Below are positions 8,738 through 18,463 of a DNA stretch of 64,000 nucleotides, piece by piece. The stretch covers positions 2,232,001 to 2,296,000 of the forward strand of contig NZ_BIFS01000001.1 of the NCBI RefSeq assembly GCF_003967555.1, given 5' to 3'. The first letter of the stretch is position 1; the number at the start of each line of letters is the position of its first letter. This DNA comes from Dictyobacter kobayashii. GTDB taxonomy: Bacteria; Chloroflexota; Ktedonobacteria; Ktedonobacterales; Ktedonobacteraceae. The translations under genes were made by a program, and so were the position numbers. The notes beneath the pieces are model-generated. The model was not told the DNA's origin. It worked only from the letters and a program-made list of their open reading frames with translations, and ran no database searches.

Positions 8738-9880
8738 TTATTTTCTGGCAGAAGCCTCAAACACAATTGATTGCAAGCGCGCGGTAATTTTATTGAAATC
8801 ACCATCCATATAAATTCCTTCGGGAATCAGCTTTTCAGGTTGTGGAAACTGTAGGAAGGCCTGTCCCCCAAAGATCATGGCCGGGCGTGACCCTGGAAGA
8901 TGTTGCAGCTGCCGCCCCAGGCTCATTAATGCTGGCATATAGGCAGGTAACGTCAAGGAGATACAGATAGCGCTAGGAGATAACTTCTTGATAGTATGCA
9001 GTAAGCCAGTCGTCTCTATGCTCTGTCCCAGATAAACCACGCGAATACCACGGCGGCGCAGAAAGAGTGACAGCATCAACATGGACAATTCATGTGGCTC
9101 GCCTGGAGCACAACAGGTGAGTACAATTGGTCCCGTGCTCGGGCCACGTGTCACATGGAACATATTTGTCAGGACCGCCCTGAAAAAGTTGCTGGCAAAA
9201 TGCTCAACAGAGACCGTCACATGGCCCTCCGCCCATAAACGACCGATATCCCACAAGGTGGGCATAATCAGCTCACAACAGACCTGCTCGACCGAATAGA
9301 AGGATAACAATGAGCCCATCAAAACCTGTGCCGCCTGCTCATCCATATCCTGGAAAATCTCGATCAGCTGTGCGCGAGCCATCTGCATGGTATAGACAGT
9401 GGGATAAACATTGCTGGAGTTCAATTGGTTTGCCTGCGCCCATGAAAGGTCGACAGCGCGGGAAGCATCTTGCAAGTCTTTCTCGCGCTGCACAAACTGT
9501 TCTGTATCTGGATCAGGGGAATTTAAGGCCACCTGAAAGGCTGGAGGAGCTGGAATATCAAAATACACATCAGCGCTCGCTACAGTTGGGTCGCGCTGCT
9601 GCTGCTCTAAATGGCGAAAAAGAGCCACTGCATGGCTAATAGATATCCCACTATCAACACACTCTTTCAGCCAGCGAATCAAGGCAACATCGCGTTCAGA
9701 GTAGAGGCGATATGCATTGTTAGCTCGTTCTGGCACCAAAAGCGAGTAACGACGTTCCCAGGCGCGCAAAGTCGGCGCTGGGACACCTGTTTGCTGTACC
9801 ACCGCCTTTGTATTAAAGACTGGTTGGTCAGAATATTGTTCTAAATGGGGCCACTCTATCGACCCGTCGTAGGTGGTCAT
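8738..9880 (-). CDS. MerR-family regulator with C-terminal B12-binding domain (CarH/LitR-like)
   Basis: A 380-residue protein. The MerR-type helix-turn-helix is at about 22-90 (VPAPTLRAWERRYSLL, YRLYSERDVALIRWL). A linker of about 70 residues precedes a helical bundle carrying W216-x9-E226-H227, the cobalamin-capping signature of CarH photoreceptors. A Rossmann-like B12 domain follows with E261-P-H263 as the expected lower axial ligand. CarH proteins bind adenosylcobalamin in the dark and release DNA in light, usually derepressing carotenoid genes. Here the motif is EPHELS rather than ExHxxG, so light response is inference. No carotenoid gene is visible nearby. The linker is longer than in typical CarH. 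Confidence 0.85.
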   Translation of the reverse strand: MTTYDGSIEWPHLEQYSDQPVFNTKAVVQQTGVPAPTLRAWERRYSLLVPERANNAYRLYSERDVALIRWLKECVDSGISISHAVALFRHLEQQQRDPTVASADVYFDIPAPPAFQVALNSPDPDTEQFVQREKDLQDASRAVDLSWAQANQLNSSNVYPTVYTMQMARAQLIEIFQDMDEQAAQVLMGSLLSFYSVEQVCCELIMPTLWDIGRLWAEGHVTVSVEHFASNFFRAVLTNMFHVTRGPSTGPIVLTCCAPGEPHELSMLMLSLFLRRRGIRVVYLGQSIETTGLLHTIKKLSPSAICISLTLPAYMPALMSLGRQLQHLPGSRPAMIFGGQAFLQFPQPEKLIPEGIYMDGDFNKITARLQSIVFEASARK

Positions 9881-10084
9881 ATATTTCTCCGCTTATCCAG
9901 GCATACTCTTTTGAAGCTGGGGGCTCAATCCAGGCTTTTTTTATAAGGGCGTGAATCTTCTATTGCGCTATACCATAGCACATCAGATCTTTACGAGTCC
10001 AGGCTTTGTACAAGATTTGTTAAATCTCTATAGGATCTTATCATAGACGTAATTATTTATTAGATCGGGTAGGATGACAGTACA

Positions 10085-10128
10085 GAAAATAAAACTAAGG
10101 TCCTTGCCATAGCTGGTAAGAACCTTAG
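10085..10128 (-). terminator. Terminator of the first sugar operon
   Basis: On the minus strand a stem CTAAGGT..CTT / AAG..ACCTTAG (10095-10128) is followed by a T-rich run (TTTTATTTT). It lies just past the stop of the aldose epimerase gene. Confidence 0.7.
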
Positions 10129-10143
10129 AGGAGAAGGGTAAGC

Positions 10144-11181
10144 TTAGCGAGTAAAGGCCACCTGGTAATTGAGTTCACCCTTGAAGGAAGACCCTGGCTG
10201 CAATTCCAGCAAGTGAGCCATGCGCTGGCGCTCCTCTCCCTGATTATGCAGATTGATAGCATCTGTAGCGCAGGTTTGATGCTCAAGACAAAAGAAATTG
10301 TCCTTTTCAGTAGCAGTAAAAATTACCGCATGCGTAAAGTCATCGCTAGCAGAAATGCGTATCTGCAGACCCTGCTGGCGATAATCAATCACGGCTGGAG
10401 TTCCAGGCTGCAGATCCATATAGACGTGATCGAGCTTCAGGTTACCCACCGCAACTGGCTGACGCACATCAAACATAGCATACATAGTAGTACCCACATC
10501 CAGCAGCCGACCCGTTGGTAGCAGTTCCTCATCCGCCTCCATCACAGTAGCGGCCGGCACGCTCACATAGGTATCTTGCTTTCCCGAGAGCAACGAAAAA
10601 TAGGGATGAAGAGCAAAACCAAAAGGCAGTACCTTATTTCCTTTATTCTGAACCTGGTAAGTGATTTGCACACCCTCGCTGGTCAGGGTATATGTCAAAG
10701 AGAGCCGGCTATCAAAAGGATAGGATTCATACCAGTGATCGCTCTCTTTATTAATATCCACATATGTGGTCACACTAACGGCATCCTGTTGCACAACTGG
10801 CTGCTCATAGTGCCACTGACGATCAAATACCAGGCCATGGATCAGCACATAATTTCCCTGGGGGCGCTTTACCTCCTCCAGAGAGTATTCCTGTCCTTGA
10901 AATGAATAACGCCGATTTCGTACTCGATTAGGCAAAGGCCAGAGCACAAAATCGCCGGTAAAAGACTTCTGCTTCAACAGTTCGCGCTCACAATAGATGA
11001 CTTCATGTTCTCCCACACGAAATCTATACAGATTGCTGCCAAGATCAGGAGCAATACTGATACTCATATTCCGCGCAGGATTCTGAGGGTCCTCATACGA
11101 AAGAGATAAGATCGTAGATGCCAACTCTGCATCCTGACTTATCTCTGCTGAAAAGGCCCCCTGCCGATGTTCTGTTGTCAT
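10144..11181 (-). CDS. Aldose 1-epimerase family protein (galactose mutarotase-like)
   Basis: A 345-residue beta-sandwich protein of the mutarotase superfamily. Supporting motifs are the mid-protein LPFGFALHPYFSLL (catalytic-type His), an early PLPNRVRNRRYSFQGQEY with the conserved Asn-Arg and Gly, and FTHAVIFTATEKDNFFCLEHQT near the C-terminus. Such enzymes interconvert alpha and beta anomers of aldoses or sugar phosphates. It is the last gene of the operon that carries a sugar binding protein and two permeases, which fits processing of the imported sugar. The gap to the preceding permease holds a 14-bp hairpin. The sugar itself cannot be told from sequence. Confidence 0.85.
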   Translation of the reverse strand: MTTEHRQGAFSAEISQDAELASTILSLSYEDPQNPARNMSISIAPDLGSNLYRFRVGEHEVIYCERELLKQKSFTGDFVLWPLPNRVRNRRYSFQGQEYSLEEVKRPQGNYVLIHGLVFDRQWHYEQPVVQQDAVSVTTYVDINKESDHWYESYPFDSRLSLTYTLTSEGVQITYQVQNKGNKVLPFGFALHPYFSLLSGKQDTYVSVPAATVMEADEELLPTGRLLDVGTTMYAMFDVRQPVAVGNLKLDHVYMDLQPGTPAVIDYRQQGLQIRISASDDFTHAVIFTATEKDNFFCLEHQTCATDAINLHNQGEERQRMAHLLELQPGSSFKGELNYQVAFTR

Positions 11182-11267
11182 AAGATAATCCTCACAAGTT
11201 TTTCTTTAAGGTGGTTGGATTATCTATATATTATCACTAAGCTCCCAGAATTGGGCCTCTATAAACG

Positions 11268-11316
11268 CAGGAAGGTCAAGCGGTGCAGGATTTTCCAACA
11301 CGGCTTGACCTTCCTG
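11268..11316 (-). promoter_or_regulatory. Intra-operon hairpin
   Basis: Perfect 14-bp arms (CAGGAAGGTCAAGC at 11268-11281 and its complement at 11303-11316) with a 21-base loop lie between the permease and epimerase genes. No T tract follows, so it more likely stabilises or separates mRNA segments than terminates. Confidence 0.5.
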
Positions 11317-11352
11317 AGATATCAAGGGTGAGCGAAGCTGATCAAGAGCCAG

Positions 11353-12264
11353 TTACGACTTCAAGCCTGTCATAGCAATACCCTGAATGATATAACGTTG
11401 AGCGAGAATATAGACAATCAGCACGGGCACAACAGCGATCACCGAACCGGCCATTACCATGGTCCATTCAGTTGCATACTGGCCACGGAACTGATTGAGC
11501 ATCAGCGGCACTGTAAATTTATCTGAGCTATTGAGCATGATCAATGGCACAAAGAAGTTATTCCATTGAGCAAGAAACGAGAAAATGCCCAGCGCAGATA
11601 GTGGAGCACGGAGTAATGGCAAAATGACGCGCATGTAGATCGTCCAACGGTTGGCTCCATCAACAATGGCGGCTTCTTCCAGCTCGGGCGGAATGCCCAT
11701 CACAAACTGGCGCATCAGGAAGACGCCAAAGGCACTAAACAGTGCGGGTGGCACAATCAGCGACAGGTGAGTATCCAGCCAGCCAAGATCACGCATAGTG
11801 ATAAAGATCGGCAGAATCGTTAACTGGAAGGGAATCATCATCGTTGCCAGGAAGAGCACAAAGACGATATTGCGTCCAGGGAAGTTAATACGGGCAAAAG
11901 AATAGCCAGCCATGGAACAGGTCAACAACTGACAACCCACAACGATTACTGCGATATAGAGGCTATTAAAGTATGCCAGGTTAAAGGGTAGAGCATTTAA
12001 AGAATCCGGGTAATTGCTCCACACAAATGGTTTGGGAATCCAGACCGGGGGATCACTAAAAGCCTGGCTCGTATCCTTCAACGAGGTTAACACCATCCAG
12101 ATAAACGGTGAGGCCATAATTAAGGCGCCAATGATCAAGAGCGTATGTAGAACAATGGTAAAGATTCGACCATTGCCCTCTCTCTTCTTACGGACTGGCA
12201 GCCGTTTCAACTGGCTAGAAGCAGAGCTGCCAGCAACGTCGCTATTCACAGTTTCTTGCAACAT
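11353..12264 (-). CDS. Carbohydrate ABC transporter permease, MalG type
   Basis: A 303-residue integral membrane protein with six predicted spans. The ABC permease EAA loop is clear: PPELEEAAIVDGANRWTIYMRVILPLL (shown in part, around residue 205). The N-terminal pattern PFIWMVLTSLKDTSQAF and the closing RYIIQGIAMTGLKS are typical of the CUT1 MalG/LacG family. It is cotranscribed with a MalF-type permease (29 bases upstream) and a binding protein. No ATPase gene is in the operon, so a shared MsmX/UgpC-type ATPase elsewhere is implied. Start ATG at 12264, with AAGAAAGAGGAGT upstream on the minus strand. Confidence 0.92.
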   Translation of the reverse strand: MLQETVNSDVAGSSASSQLKRLPVRKKREGNGRIFTIVLHTLLIIGALIMASPFIWMVLTSLKDTSQAFSDPPVWIPKPFVWSNYPDSLNALPFNLAYFNSLYIAVIVVGCQLLTCSMAGYSFARINFPGRNIVFVLFLATMMIPFQLTILPIFITMRDLGWLDTHLSLIVPPALFSAFGVFLMRQFVMGIPPELEEAAIVDGANRWTIYMRVILPLLRAPLSALGIFSFLAQWNNFFVPLIMLNSSDKFTVPLMLNQFRGQYATEWTMVMAGSVIAVVPVLIVYILAQRYIIQGIAMTGLKS

Positions 12265-12293
12265 ATGCGTACTCCTCTTTCTTTTTCATACGT

Positions 12294-13232
12294 CTATACG
12301 TCGTAGGTGACCCAGCGGCGCTGGAACCAGAGTTGAGCCAGCGTCAGGGCTAATAAGATCACAAACAGAATCACGGCAGCCGCACTGGCAGAGCCAAACT
12401 GGGAGGTTTCAAAACCCAGATGATAGATGTGATACACGATCGTATAGCTATCTTTACCTGGGCCACCACCAGTCAAAACAAATGTCTGGTCGAAAACCTG
12501 GAAAGAGCTAATAACCGACAGGACAGTGGTAAAGAAAAGGGTCGGAGTAAGCATTGGCAGAGTAACGCCAAAGAAAAGCTGAAAGCGATTAGCGCCATCA
12601 ATACGGGCCGCTTCAGCATAAGTCGCCGGAATACCTTGCAGGCCAGCCAGGAAAATAATCATATTAAAGCCCAGGCTACCCCAGATGCTTAACATAGCAA
12701 TTGAAGGAATCACATAGCGGGAATCGGTAATCCAGCCCGGACCCTGAATATGAAACCAATCTTTTAATAGAACATTGATCAGGCCGAAATCACTGTTTAG
12801 CAGCCAGCCCCAGATCACCGCCACCGCTACGCTACTGGTAACTACTGGCATAAAGTAGATCACCCGATAAACAGTTTTACCACGCACGTTGTTGAGTCCC
12901 AGTGCGACCAACAATGCCAGAATTAGACCTCCTGGTACAGTCAGAACGGTGTAATACAGAGTATTCGTCAACGCGATATGTAAATCAGGGCTGTTTAGCT
13001 GATCAATGTAGTTTTGAAAACCAACAAATGTCATGGGCCCCAGCCCATCCCAGTTATTGGCACTATATATAAAAACTGAAATAAGAGGATACAACGCGAA
13101 AGCAACGAGCCCAATCATTTGAGGAAGAATAAAGAAGTAGCCCCAGAAGGCTTCGCCCATCTGACGCCGACGCAAATTATTCCTCGATGAACTTTGCTTA
13201 GCCCCTCCAAGCGAACTGACTTGATACTCCAT
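12294..13232 (-). CDS. Carbohydrate ABC transporter permease, MalF type
   Basis: A 312-residue permease of the CUT1 family. It has six spans, starting WGYFFILPQMIGLVAFALYPL, and an EAA loop reading IPATYAEAARIDGANRFQLF near residue 215. The VLTGGGPGKDSYTIVYHIY segment is characteristic of MalF/UgpA-like proteins. It pairs with the MalG-type protein encoded immediately downstream to form the membrane channel. It lies 144 bases downstream of the binding-protein gene, with hairpins in that gap that may lower its expression relative to the binding protein. Confidence 0.92.
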   Translation of the reverse strand: MEYQVSSLGGAKQSSSRNNLRRRQMGEAFWGYFFILPQMIGLVAFALYPLISVFIYSANNWDGLGPMTFVGFQNYIDQLNSPDLHIALTNTLYYTVLTVPGGLILALLVALGLNNVRGKTVYRVIYFMPVVTSSVAVAVIWGWLLNSDFGLINVLLKDWFHIQGPGWITDSRYVIPSIAMLSIWGSLGFNMIIFLAGLQGIPATYAEAARIDGANRFQLFFGVTLPMLTPTLFFTTVLSVISSFQVFDQTFVLTGGGPGKDSYTIVYHIYHLGFETSQFGSASAAAVILFVILLALTLAQLWFQRRWVTYDV

Positions 13233-13299
13233 GTCTCGTACCTTAACCCCTATGTTTTCAAGAGGCTGCGAGGAAAAGCAGCCTGTGGTGAAGATAGTC

Positions 13300-13330
13300 A
13301 GGGAAATAGCCTTGTCAAGGCTACTTCCCT
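13300..13330 (-). promoter_or_regulatory. Hairpin between binding-protein and permease genes
   Basis: Arms of 14 bases (13300-13313 and 13317-13330, one mismatch) with a 3-base loop. A second small hairpin, AGGCTGC..GCAGCCT, lies nearby at about 13262-13283. Such structures after a binding-protein gene commonly protect its mRNA and reduce read-through into the permeases; that role is inferred. Confidence 0.5.
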
Positions 13331-13376
13331 ACTTACATAAAGTGAATATGTGCTGACTACGAACAAGATTACCTGC

Positions 13377-14756
13377 TTACTGTAAATTGTTCTGGGCAGC
13401 CTTCACACGGGGATTAGCCATAGCGGCAACGCTGGCCAATGTGGTGGTGATATCTTTGCCTTGCAGCCAGACTGGCTCTAAAGCTGTTTTGATATCATCC
13501 GACAGGGCGGGAGCACTTCCCTCGGCCGGGAAGAGACCATAGCCAATGTTACGCGCATCCAACAAGTACTTGGCGTGGGCAGGGGAGTTGCCTTCCAGTA
13601 CCACTTTTTCTGTATCGGTCGATTTGATTGAAGGCACGGCGTTACCACCACCATGGAGGCGGAAAGTCTGACCTGCAGCGGAGACATAATTGGTGACGAA
13701 ATCAAAGGCAGCATCTTGCAGTTTGGTCTTCTTGTTGATGACCATATACGCAAGGGCTACCGGTGCGGGTGCAATTGTGCCTGTAGCGGATGGGAAAGGC
13801 ACACAGTCAAACTCAAGGCCGCCAGCAGACTTGAACTCTGGTAGATCCCAGCGTCCAACCGAGATAAAGCCAACCTGGTTACCAATGAAGGCCAGATCTG
13901 AACCCTGACCCTTTGGCAGGCTACCAGCATAAATCATGGTCTTCTTATTGATTTGATCAGCCAGCCATTTGAAAGCTTCTAACGACTTGGGATCTTCGTG
14001 AGCGATAAAGTTACCATAGCCATTGTTGTCGTAAATCTGACCACCATTAGTAGTACACCAGGCATAAAACTGCAACGACCAGGCCTCAAGCACGAAACCC
14101 TGCTTACCGTTGGCATGGATCTTCTCGATCATATCCTGGAAAGCCGGACGTGTCCATTTACCCTGGTCATAAAGATCGGTCGGCATCGTTGTGATGCCAG
14201 CATCGTTCAACACTTTCTTATTAAACCAGAGCAACAGGGGATTGCAGTCCACCGGCACACCATAGATTTTGCCGCTCTTGGTCTTGGCAGCCCCCCATAG
14301 ACCAGGCAAGAAGTCATCCGCTGACTCTTTGCTCTTTGAACTGGAGAGCAGATCATTCAATTGCATAACGGTGTGGTTAGCAACTAGCTTGGCAACATCG
14401 CCATCTCCCACATAAAATGCATCTGGAGCCACACCACCATTCAACTCGGTCGTAATTTTTGTGAAATAATTGTTGTTGGCCGAGGGAACATAGTCATAGT
14501 GAACGCTGGTGTGGTGAGTGTTGTTATAATCATCGGTAAAAGCTTTAAAACGTGCCAACTCACCTGTATTAGCCCAGTTAGACCACTTGATTGAGGCGCT
14601 ACTACCACCACCGGTAGAACCGCCACCACAGGCAGCGACAAAGGCTTCAACGCTGGCAAGGGAAACACCAAGACCTACGGCCCGGCCAATAAACGCTCGA
14701 CGCCCAATTTTACCGGTCAAGAAATCTTGTACGAGGCTCTGCTGAGGATTGCCCAT
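13377..14756 (-). CDS. Sugar ABC transporter substrate-binding lipoprotein (family 1), Tat/lipobox signal
   Basis: A 459-residue extracellular solute-binding protein. The N-terminus has Arg19-Arg20 (GRRAFIGRA), a hydrophobic stretch, and a lipobox-like FVAAC with Cys43 followed by GGGSTGGGSS, so a Tat-exported lipoprotein is likely. The body matches the family 1 sugar-binding fold: IKWSNWANTGELARF, FYVGDGDVAKL, YGVPVDCNPLLLWFNKKVL, KQGFVLEAWSLQFYAW and a C-terminal ALEPVWLQGKD. It captures sugar for the two downstream permeases. It is the first gene of the operon; the promoter should lie in the AT-rich region 14757-14950. Confidence 0.92.
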   Translation of the reverse strand: MGNPQQSLVQDFLTGKIGRRAFIGRAVGLGVSLASVEAFVAACGGGSTGGGSSASIKWSNWANTGELARFKAFTDDYNNTHHTSVHYDYVPSANNNYFTKITTELNGGVAPDAFYVGDGDVAKLVANHTVMQLNDLLSSSKSKESADDFLPGLWGAAKTKSGKIYGVPVDCNPLLLWFNKKVLNDAGITTMPTDLYDQGKWTRPAFQDMIEKIHANGKQGFVLEAWSLQFYAWCTTNGGQIYDNNGYGNFIAHEDPKSLEAFKWLADQINKKTMIYAGSLPKGQGSDLAFIGNQVGFISVGRWDLPEFKSAGGLEFDCVPFPSATGTIAPAPVALAYMVINKKTKLQDAAFDFVTNYVSAAGQTFRLHGGGNAVPSIKSTDTEKVVLEGNSPAHAKYLLDARNIGYGLFPAEGSAPALSDDIKTALEPVWLQGKDITTTLASVAAMANPRVKAAQNNLQ

Positions 14757-15545
14757 GATGATACCTTCCTTTATTCCATCTTTGGAACTAAGTTACGTTG
14801 ATGCATAAATGCATCATTTGTGATACCAGATCGACTAAAGAAAACTGAAAAATCGATATCGAGGCATTTGAGTATAAAAATACATCTGAGCTACAACTCA
14901 GATGCCGTTCTCATTTGAGACACGAGTTGCTTATAGATAGAATTGGGCGTAACTTCTGCTAACTAAAGTCACAACAATAACTCGGTCTCCATGACAAATG
15001 CATAATGCAAATCCATGTGTAGGATGCTCAACTATCGACTTAAAACTACCGTTTTTGTGTGGCTATCCACTAACTTTGTGCATATGACCCCACTCAACTG
15101 CAGAGTTCCTAGAATACATAGAAAGGTTAATTAAATACTATGCATTCACGGAAATCTTGTATGCAAAATATATAACTGAAAAATTATCATTTGTCAATAC
15201 GAAGCATGCAGTATTTCAAAAAGGCTCAATAGCATTTATTCTCTGAACCGCCTTGTTAGCTTGATTGACAGACGAACATCAATTACAATTTCGCTCAACT
15301 CTACACCCGTATGAGGCACCTTCGCCACCGTGGTTGACGATAATTTCAGCTGCTTGCCTTTCTTTAATGTCGACCTCCTTGTATGTAATGACTGTAAAGA
15401 TGGGCTTTTTAAGACAATATTTAGACCAGTTTTACACAGCTATATAAAATTCGAAAAAAACAACGGTGGCAAATACAAATAATTGCTGACCTGCAGAAAA
15501 TTACAGATCAGCAATTATTTTGTATTTGCCCTATTATTGGCTACG
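14757..15545. other. 789-bp AT-rich intergenic region
   Basis: No convincing gene is present. It contains the presumed promoter of the sugar operon, a short perfect hairpin CATCTGAG..CTCAGATG at 14883-14904, and the terminator of the next gene at 15468-15530. The short open frame at 15265-15447 has no ribosome site and unrelated composition, and I do not accept it. Confidence 0.6.
15468..15530 (-). terminator. Terminator hairpin of the SDR gene
   Basis: Arms 15468-15493 and 15504-15530 pair over about 26 bases with one bulge and one mismatch (GGCAAATACAAA..). On the minus strand it follows the SDR stop by 15 bases. Confidence 0.6.
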
Positions 15546-16334
15546 CTATATAATACTGCGTACCAGCCCTCCATCCACACGCAGCGCGGCTCCATTGACC
15601 GCTGAAGCCAGTGGACTACATATAAAGGTAACAAAGTAAGCTACCTCTTCGGGTCGGATCAAGCGTTCAATCAGTGAAGTAGGACGATTCTCTTGCATAA
15701 AGCGCTTTTCTGCTCTGGCAGGCTCTTCGTTTGGAAACACATCGCGAATGAACTGACTGACTCCCGCCGTTAAAGTTGAGCCAGGCAATACAACATTCAC
15801 CGTCACCTGGGTGCCTTTAGTAAGTTCAGCCAGGCTACGAGACAGTGCTAGCTGCATCGTTTTGGTGGCACTATAATGTGCCATCTCGGGTGCTGGATTC
15901 ACCGCCGACTCACTGGCAATAAAAAGGATACGTCCCCAGCCTTTATCAAGCATATGCTTCAAATAGTGACGAGATAAACGCACACCACTCATATCGTTTA
16001 CTTCGAAGAAATGTTGCCACTGCTCATCCGTTGTTTCAAAAAAATCTGAAGCCTCAAAGATACCCAGGTTATTTACCAGCAGATCAACTTCTGGATAACG
16101 TTCAATGGCCTGCTGACATCCTTCTTTAGTACCTAGATCAGCCACCAGAGCCAATACCTGGGCCTGAGGATAGTGCTGCTGGAATTCTTGCAGTGTGCTT
16201 TCAACGCTTTCCCTGCGCCGGCCATTAACGATTACCTGCGCACCTTCTTTTAACAGGCTTTCCGCAATGGCTTTGCCGATTCCCATGGTGGAACCTGTCA
16301 CTAAAGCTCGCTTGCCTTTGAGTTGCAAATCCAT
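15546..16334 (-). CDS. SDR-family NAD(P)-dependent oxidoreductase
   Basis: A 262-residue classical short-chain dehydrogenase. Seen motifs are the cofactor glycine loop TGSTMGIG (about residues 14-21), the NAG-equivalent NNLGI (about 88-92), catalytic Ser in ASESA, and YSATK with the catalytic Tyr and Lys. The C-terminus [20 protein letters not shown] matches family members. The Arg-rich segment [10 protein letters not shown] after strand two suggests preference for NADPH (inference). The gene is monocistronic and its substrate is unknown. ATG start at 16334, with GAAAGGTTCATA upstream. Confidence 0.9.
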   Translation of the reverse strand: MDLQLKGKRALVTGSTMGIGKAIAESLLKEGAQVIVNGRRRESVESTLQEFQQHYPQAQVLALVADLGTKEGCQQAIERYPEVDLLVNNLGIFEASDFFETTDEQWQHFFEVNDMSGVRLSRHYLKHMLDKGWGRILFIASESAVNPAPEMAHYSATKTMQLALSRSLAELTKGTQVTVNVVLPGSTLTAGVSQFIRDVFPNEEPARAEKRFMQENRPTSLIERLIRPEEVAYFVTFICSPLASAVNGAALRVDGGLVRSII

Positions 16335-17064
16335 ATTATGAACCTTTCATGCACCTCTTTATATACAACTGATCTACTTTTTGCCACAGCCTGTATATAA
16401 AACAGCTAAACATTGACAACCAGTGACACGAACCATAACCATAACCTGTGACATCTACATTCCACGCGTCAATTGGTTGAGCATCCGCGATACAGGCAAT
16501 CCTGGCAAGCATGCCAGACCACCATTGGCATAGGGTTATCGTTCGTGGTATATCATTACAGATCTTCTATTCTGATGGACTGGCACTCTTAACTGTGCTA
16601 TTTTCCTGCCTGATATGGTATCCATAAGAAGTCTCTTGCTCATGCGGCGAAAAAAGCAGCGTCCAGAGTCGCCTCCACGCTGATCAGCCAGGCATCCCCC
16701 CATACCTGGATTAAGCTTAAAACCCATCCATAAGTCTAAAACCCATCTATAAGAGTCCTTAATTCAAATACATCAATTTTAACCATTTCTCAACCGCAGT
16801 AATATCCCAATACTGTTATATAGAATTCTATACTGCATTTAACAAATAATAAGCTAGCTTAACTGGCTATATTTACAAAAATTACACATAGGATACGTTT
16901 TTTATATTGCTACATATAGCAATATAAATTTTTCTTGTTCCACATTCATCTATGGTTATGTCCCGGCTTTTCTACGCTCTGAAAATTGCCGGATACGTCT
17001 GTCTTAAGAGATTTCCTGAGGGAGAGCTCAATAAAAATTTTCCATCCTGGATGAGTCCAGGGCC
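16335..17064. other. 730-bp intergenic region between divergent genes
   Basis: No gene is supported. It is AT-rich toward the right. A TTGACA lies near 16412 and an 11-bp-arm hairpin (TTATATTGCTA / TAGCAATATAA, loop CATA) at about 16899-16926 is followed by ATTTTTC. That looks like a terminator although no annotated transcript ends there, so an unannotated small RNA is possible. Confidence 0.45.
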
Positions 17065-18344
17065 ATGATCTTCACTCTATTTAAAAAGGAGAATAAAGTG
17101 GTAGCATTTCCCTCGGGGCAAGATGGGACCATACAATCTGGACAAAATGGGACCACACAACGCTCTCAAATCAGCAAAGAGAGTTTACAGAGAGTACGTA
17201 AAGAGATACGGCGCCAGCATGTTGTCACTTTTATCCTTGCTGTAATCTTTCTGTATCAACTCGCCAGTCTCCCCGGCGCAATTATGATGCAGAGCCCATT
17301 GAATATAGGTACAGTCATACTTGGTATCGCGCTCTGTGGTATTGCTATGCTATTTAACCGCATAGGCAAAATTGGCATTGTGAGCATATTGCTTATTCTT
17401 GTTGTCGATCTCGGGTGTGGCCTTATGCTTCTGACACCCGATATGAGCATGTCTTCTATGGGCAACATGCCTTCCACCGAGAAGAAATCTTCCCCTATGG
17501 GCAACATGCCTTCCACCGAGAAGAAATCTTCCCCTATGGGCACGTCTCCTATGGGAGGTATGCCCTCTACCGAGAAGAAATCTTCCCCTATGGGCACGTC
17601 TCCTATGGGAGGTATGCCCTCTACCGAGAAGAAATCTTCCCCTATGGGCACGTCCCTATGGGAGGTATGCCTTCCACCGAAAGTATGTCCAGTGCGAGCC
17701 TGGACGTGAGTGAGCTCCCAACGTTTGACTTACTTGTCATCTCTGAACTTATCGCTGCCTCGCTCTTGCCAACCAGGAGCATCTTCGTGGTCGCATTTAG
17801 CAATATTCTCTTTATTGTCGGTATGATTGTCTTGATGCCGCACACAGCCGCGCTAGACATGCTCCTACACTCGTCGATGGCCTATGATGCAATATCACAG
17901 CCCATTATCTTGCAAGTCGTTATTGCGGCTATTACGTATATGTGGGTGAGCAGTGCCTTACGTGCGGCAGTGCGAGCTGACCGAGCAGAAGAAATCGCGG
18001 CACTGCAGCAGAGTAAGGCTCTCTTGCAAGAGCGCGAAATAGAGCAAAAACATTTGATCGAAACGGGTGTGAATGAACTCTTACAAGGCCTGACGCAAGG
18101 AGTAAATGGCAAGGAAACCGCGATAAATCTGAGGCAGGATCATGTCTTGTGGAAAGTTGGCAATGCGGTTAATCTCCTCATTATACGATTGCGCCGGACA
18201 CGGCAGATCGACCAGGAGAACCAGCAACTGCGGGCCCAGATTGCACAAATGCGAGAGAAACTCCTTGAGGCTAAGATTGGTGGACTTCAAGACACACAAG
18301 ATGCTTTGAAGCAGAAGAGGGGGTACTCCTCACCGGGCTTCTAA
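17065..18344 (+). pseudogene. Membrane protein with tandem low-complexity repeats and coiled-coil tail, frameshifted in the repeat
   Basis: One protein is split across two frames. Frame one starts at 17065 and carries two membrane spans (about residues 55-75 and 82-132), then the Met/Ser/Glu/Lys repeat MPSTEKKSSP. Frame two resumes inside the last repeat unit and carries three or four more spans (LPTFDLLVISELIAASLL and following) and a long helical coiled coil (EEIAALQQSKALLQEREIEQ to the end). The last repeat unit lacks one T at about 17653 (ACGTCCCT versus ACGTCTCCT in earlier units), which accounts for the switch. Membrane spans plus a coiled coil resemble the input half of a sensor protein, but no kinase or cyclase domain follows. 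Function is unknown. Confidence 0.7.
17458..17688 (+). repeat. In-frame tandem repeat, two 39-bp then two 54-bp units plus a partial unit
   Basis: Units begin at 17458, 17497, 17536, 17590 and 17644. The first two are 13 codons, the next two 18 codons; the longer unit gains codons for a second Met-Gly-Gly block. All unit lengths are multiples of three, so unit gain or loss keeps the frame. Only the last, incomplete unit has a one-base deletion. Confidence 0.85.
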
Positions 18345-18436
18345 GAACAACAAAAAATATATCAAAGTAATGTCGCGTTTATCGCTTCTGACGCAGCAAT
18401 CCTATGCTGGCCAGGCGCATATATTTCAAAAAAATT

Positions 18437-18457
18437 GCCAGTCCTGCAAGGACTGGC
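18437..18457 (+). promoter_or_regulatory. Hairpin overlapping the ribosome site of the haloperoxidase gene
   Basis: A perfect 9-bp stem GCCAGTCCT / AGGACTGGC with loop GCA ends seven bases before the ATG at 18464. Its 3' arm contains the only purine-rich stretch (AAGGA) that could act as ribosome binding site. This would limit initiation; the effect is inferred. Confidence 0.4.
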
Positions 18458-18463
18458 TGATAA

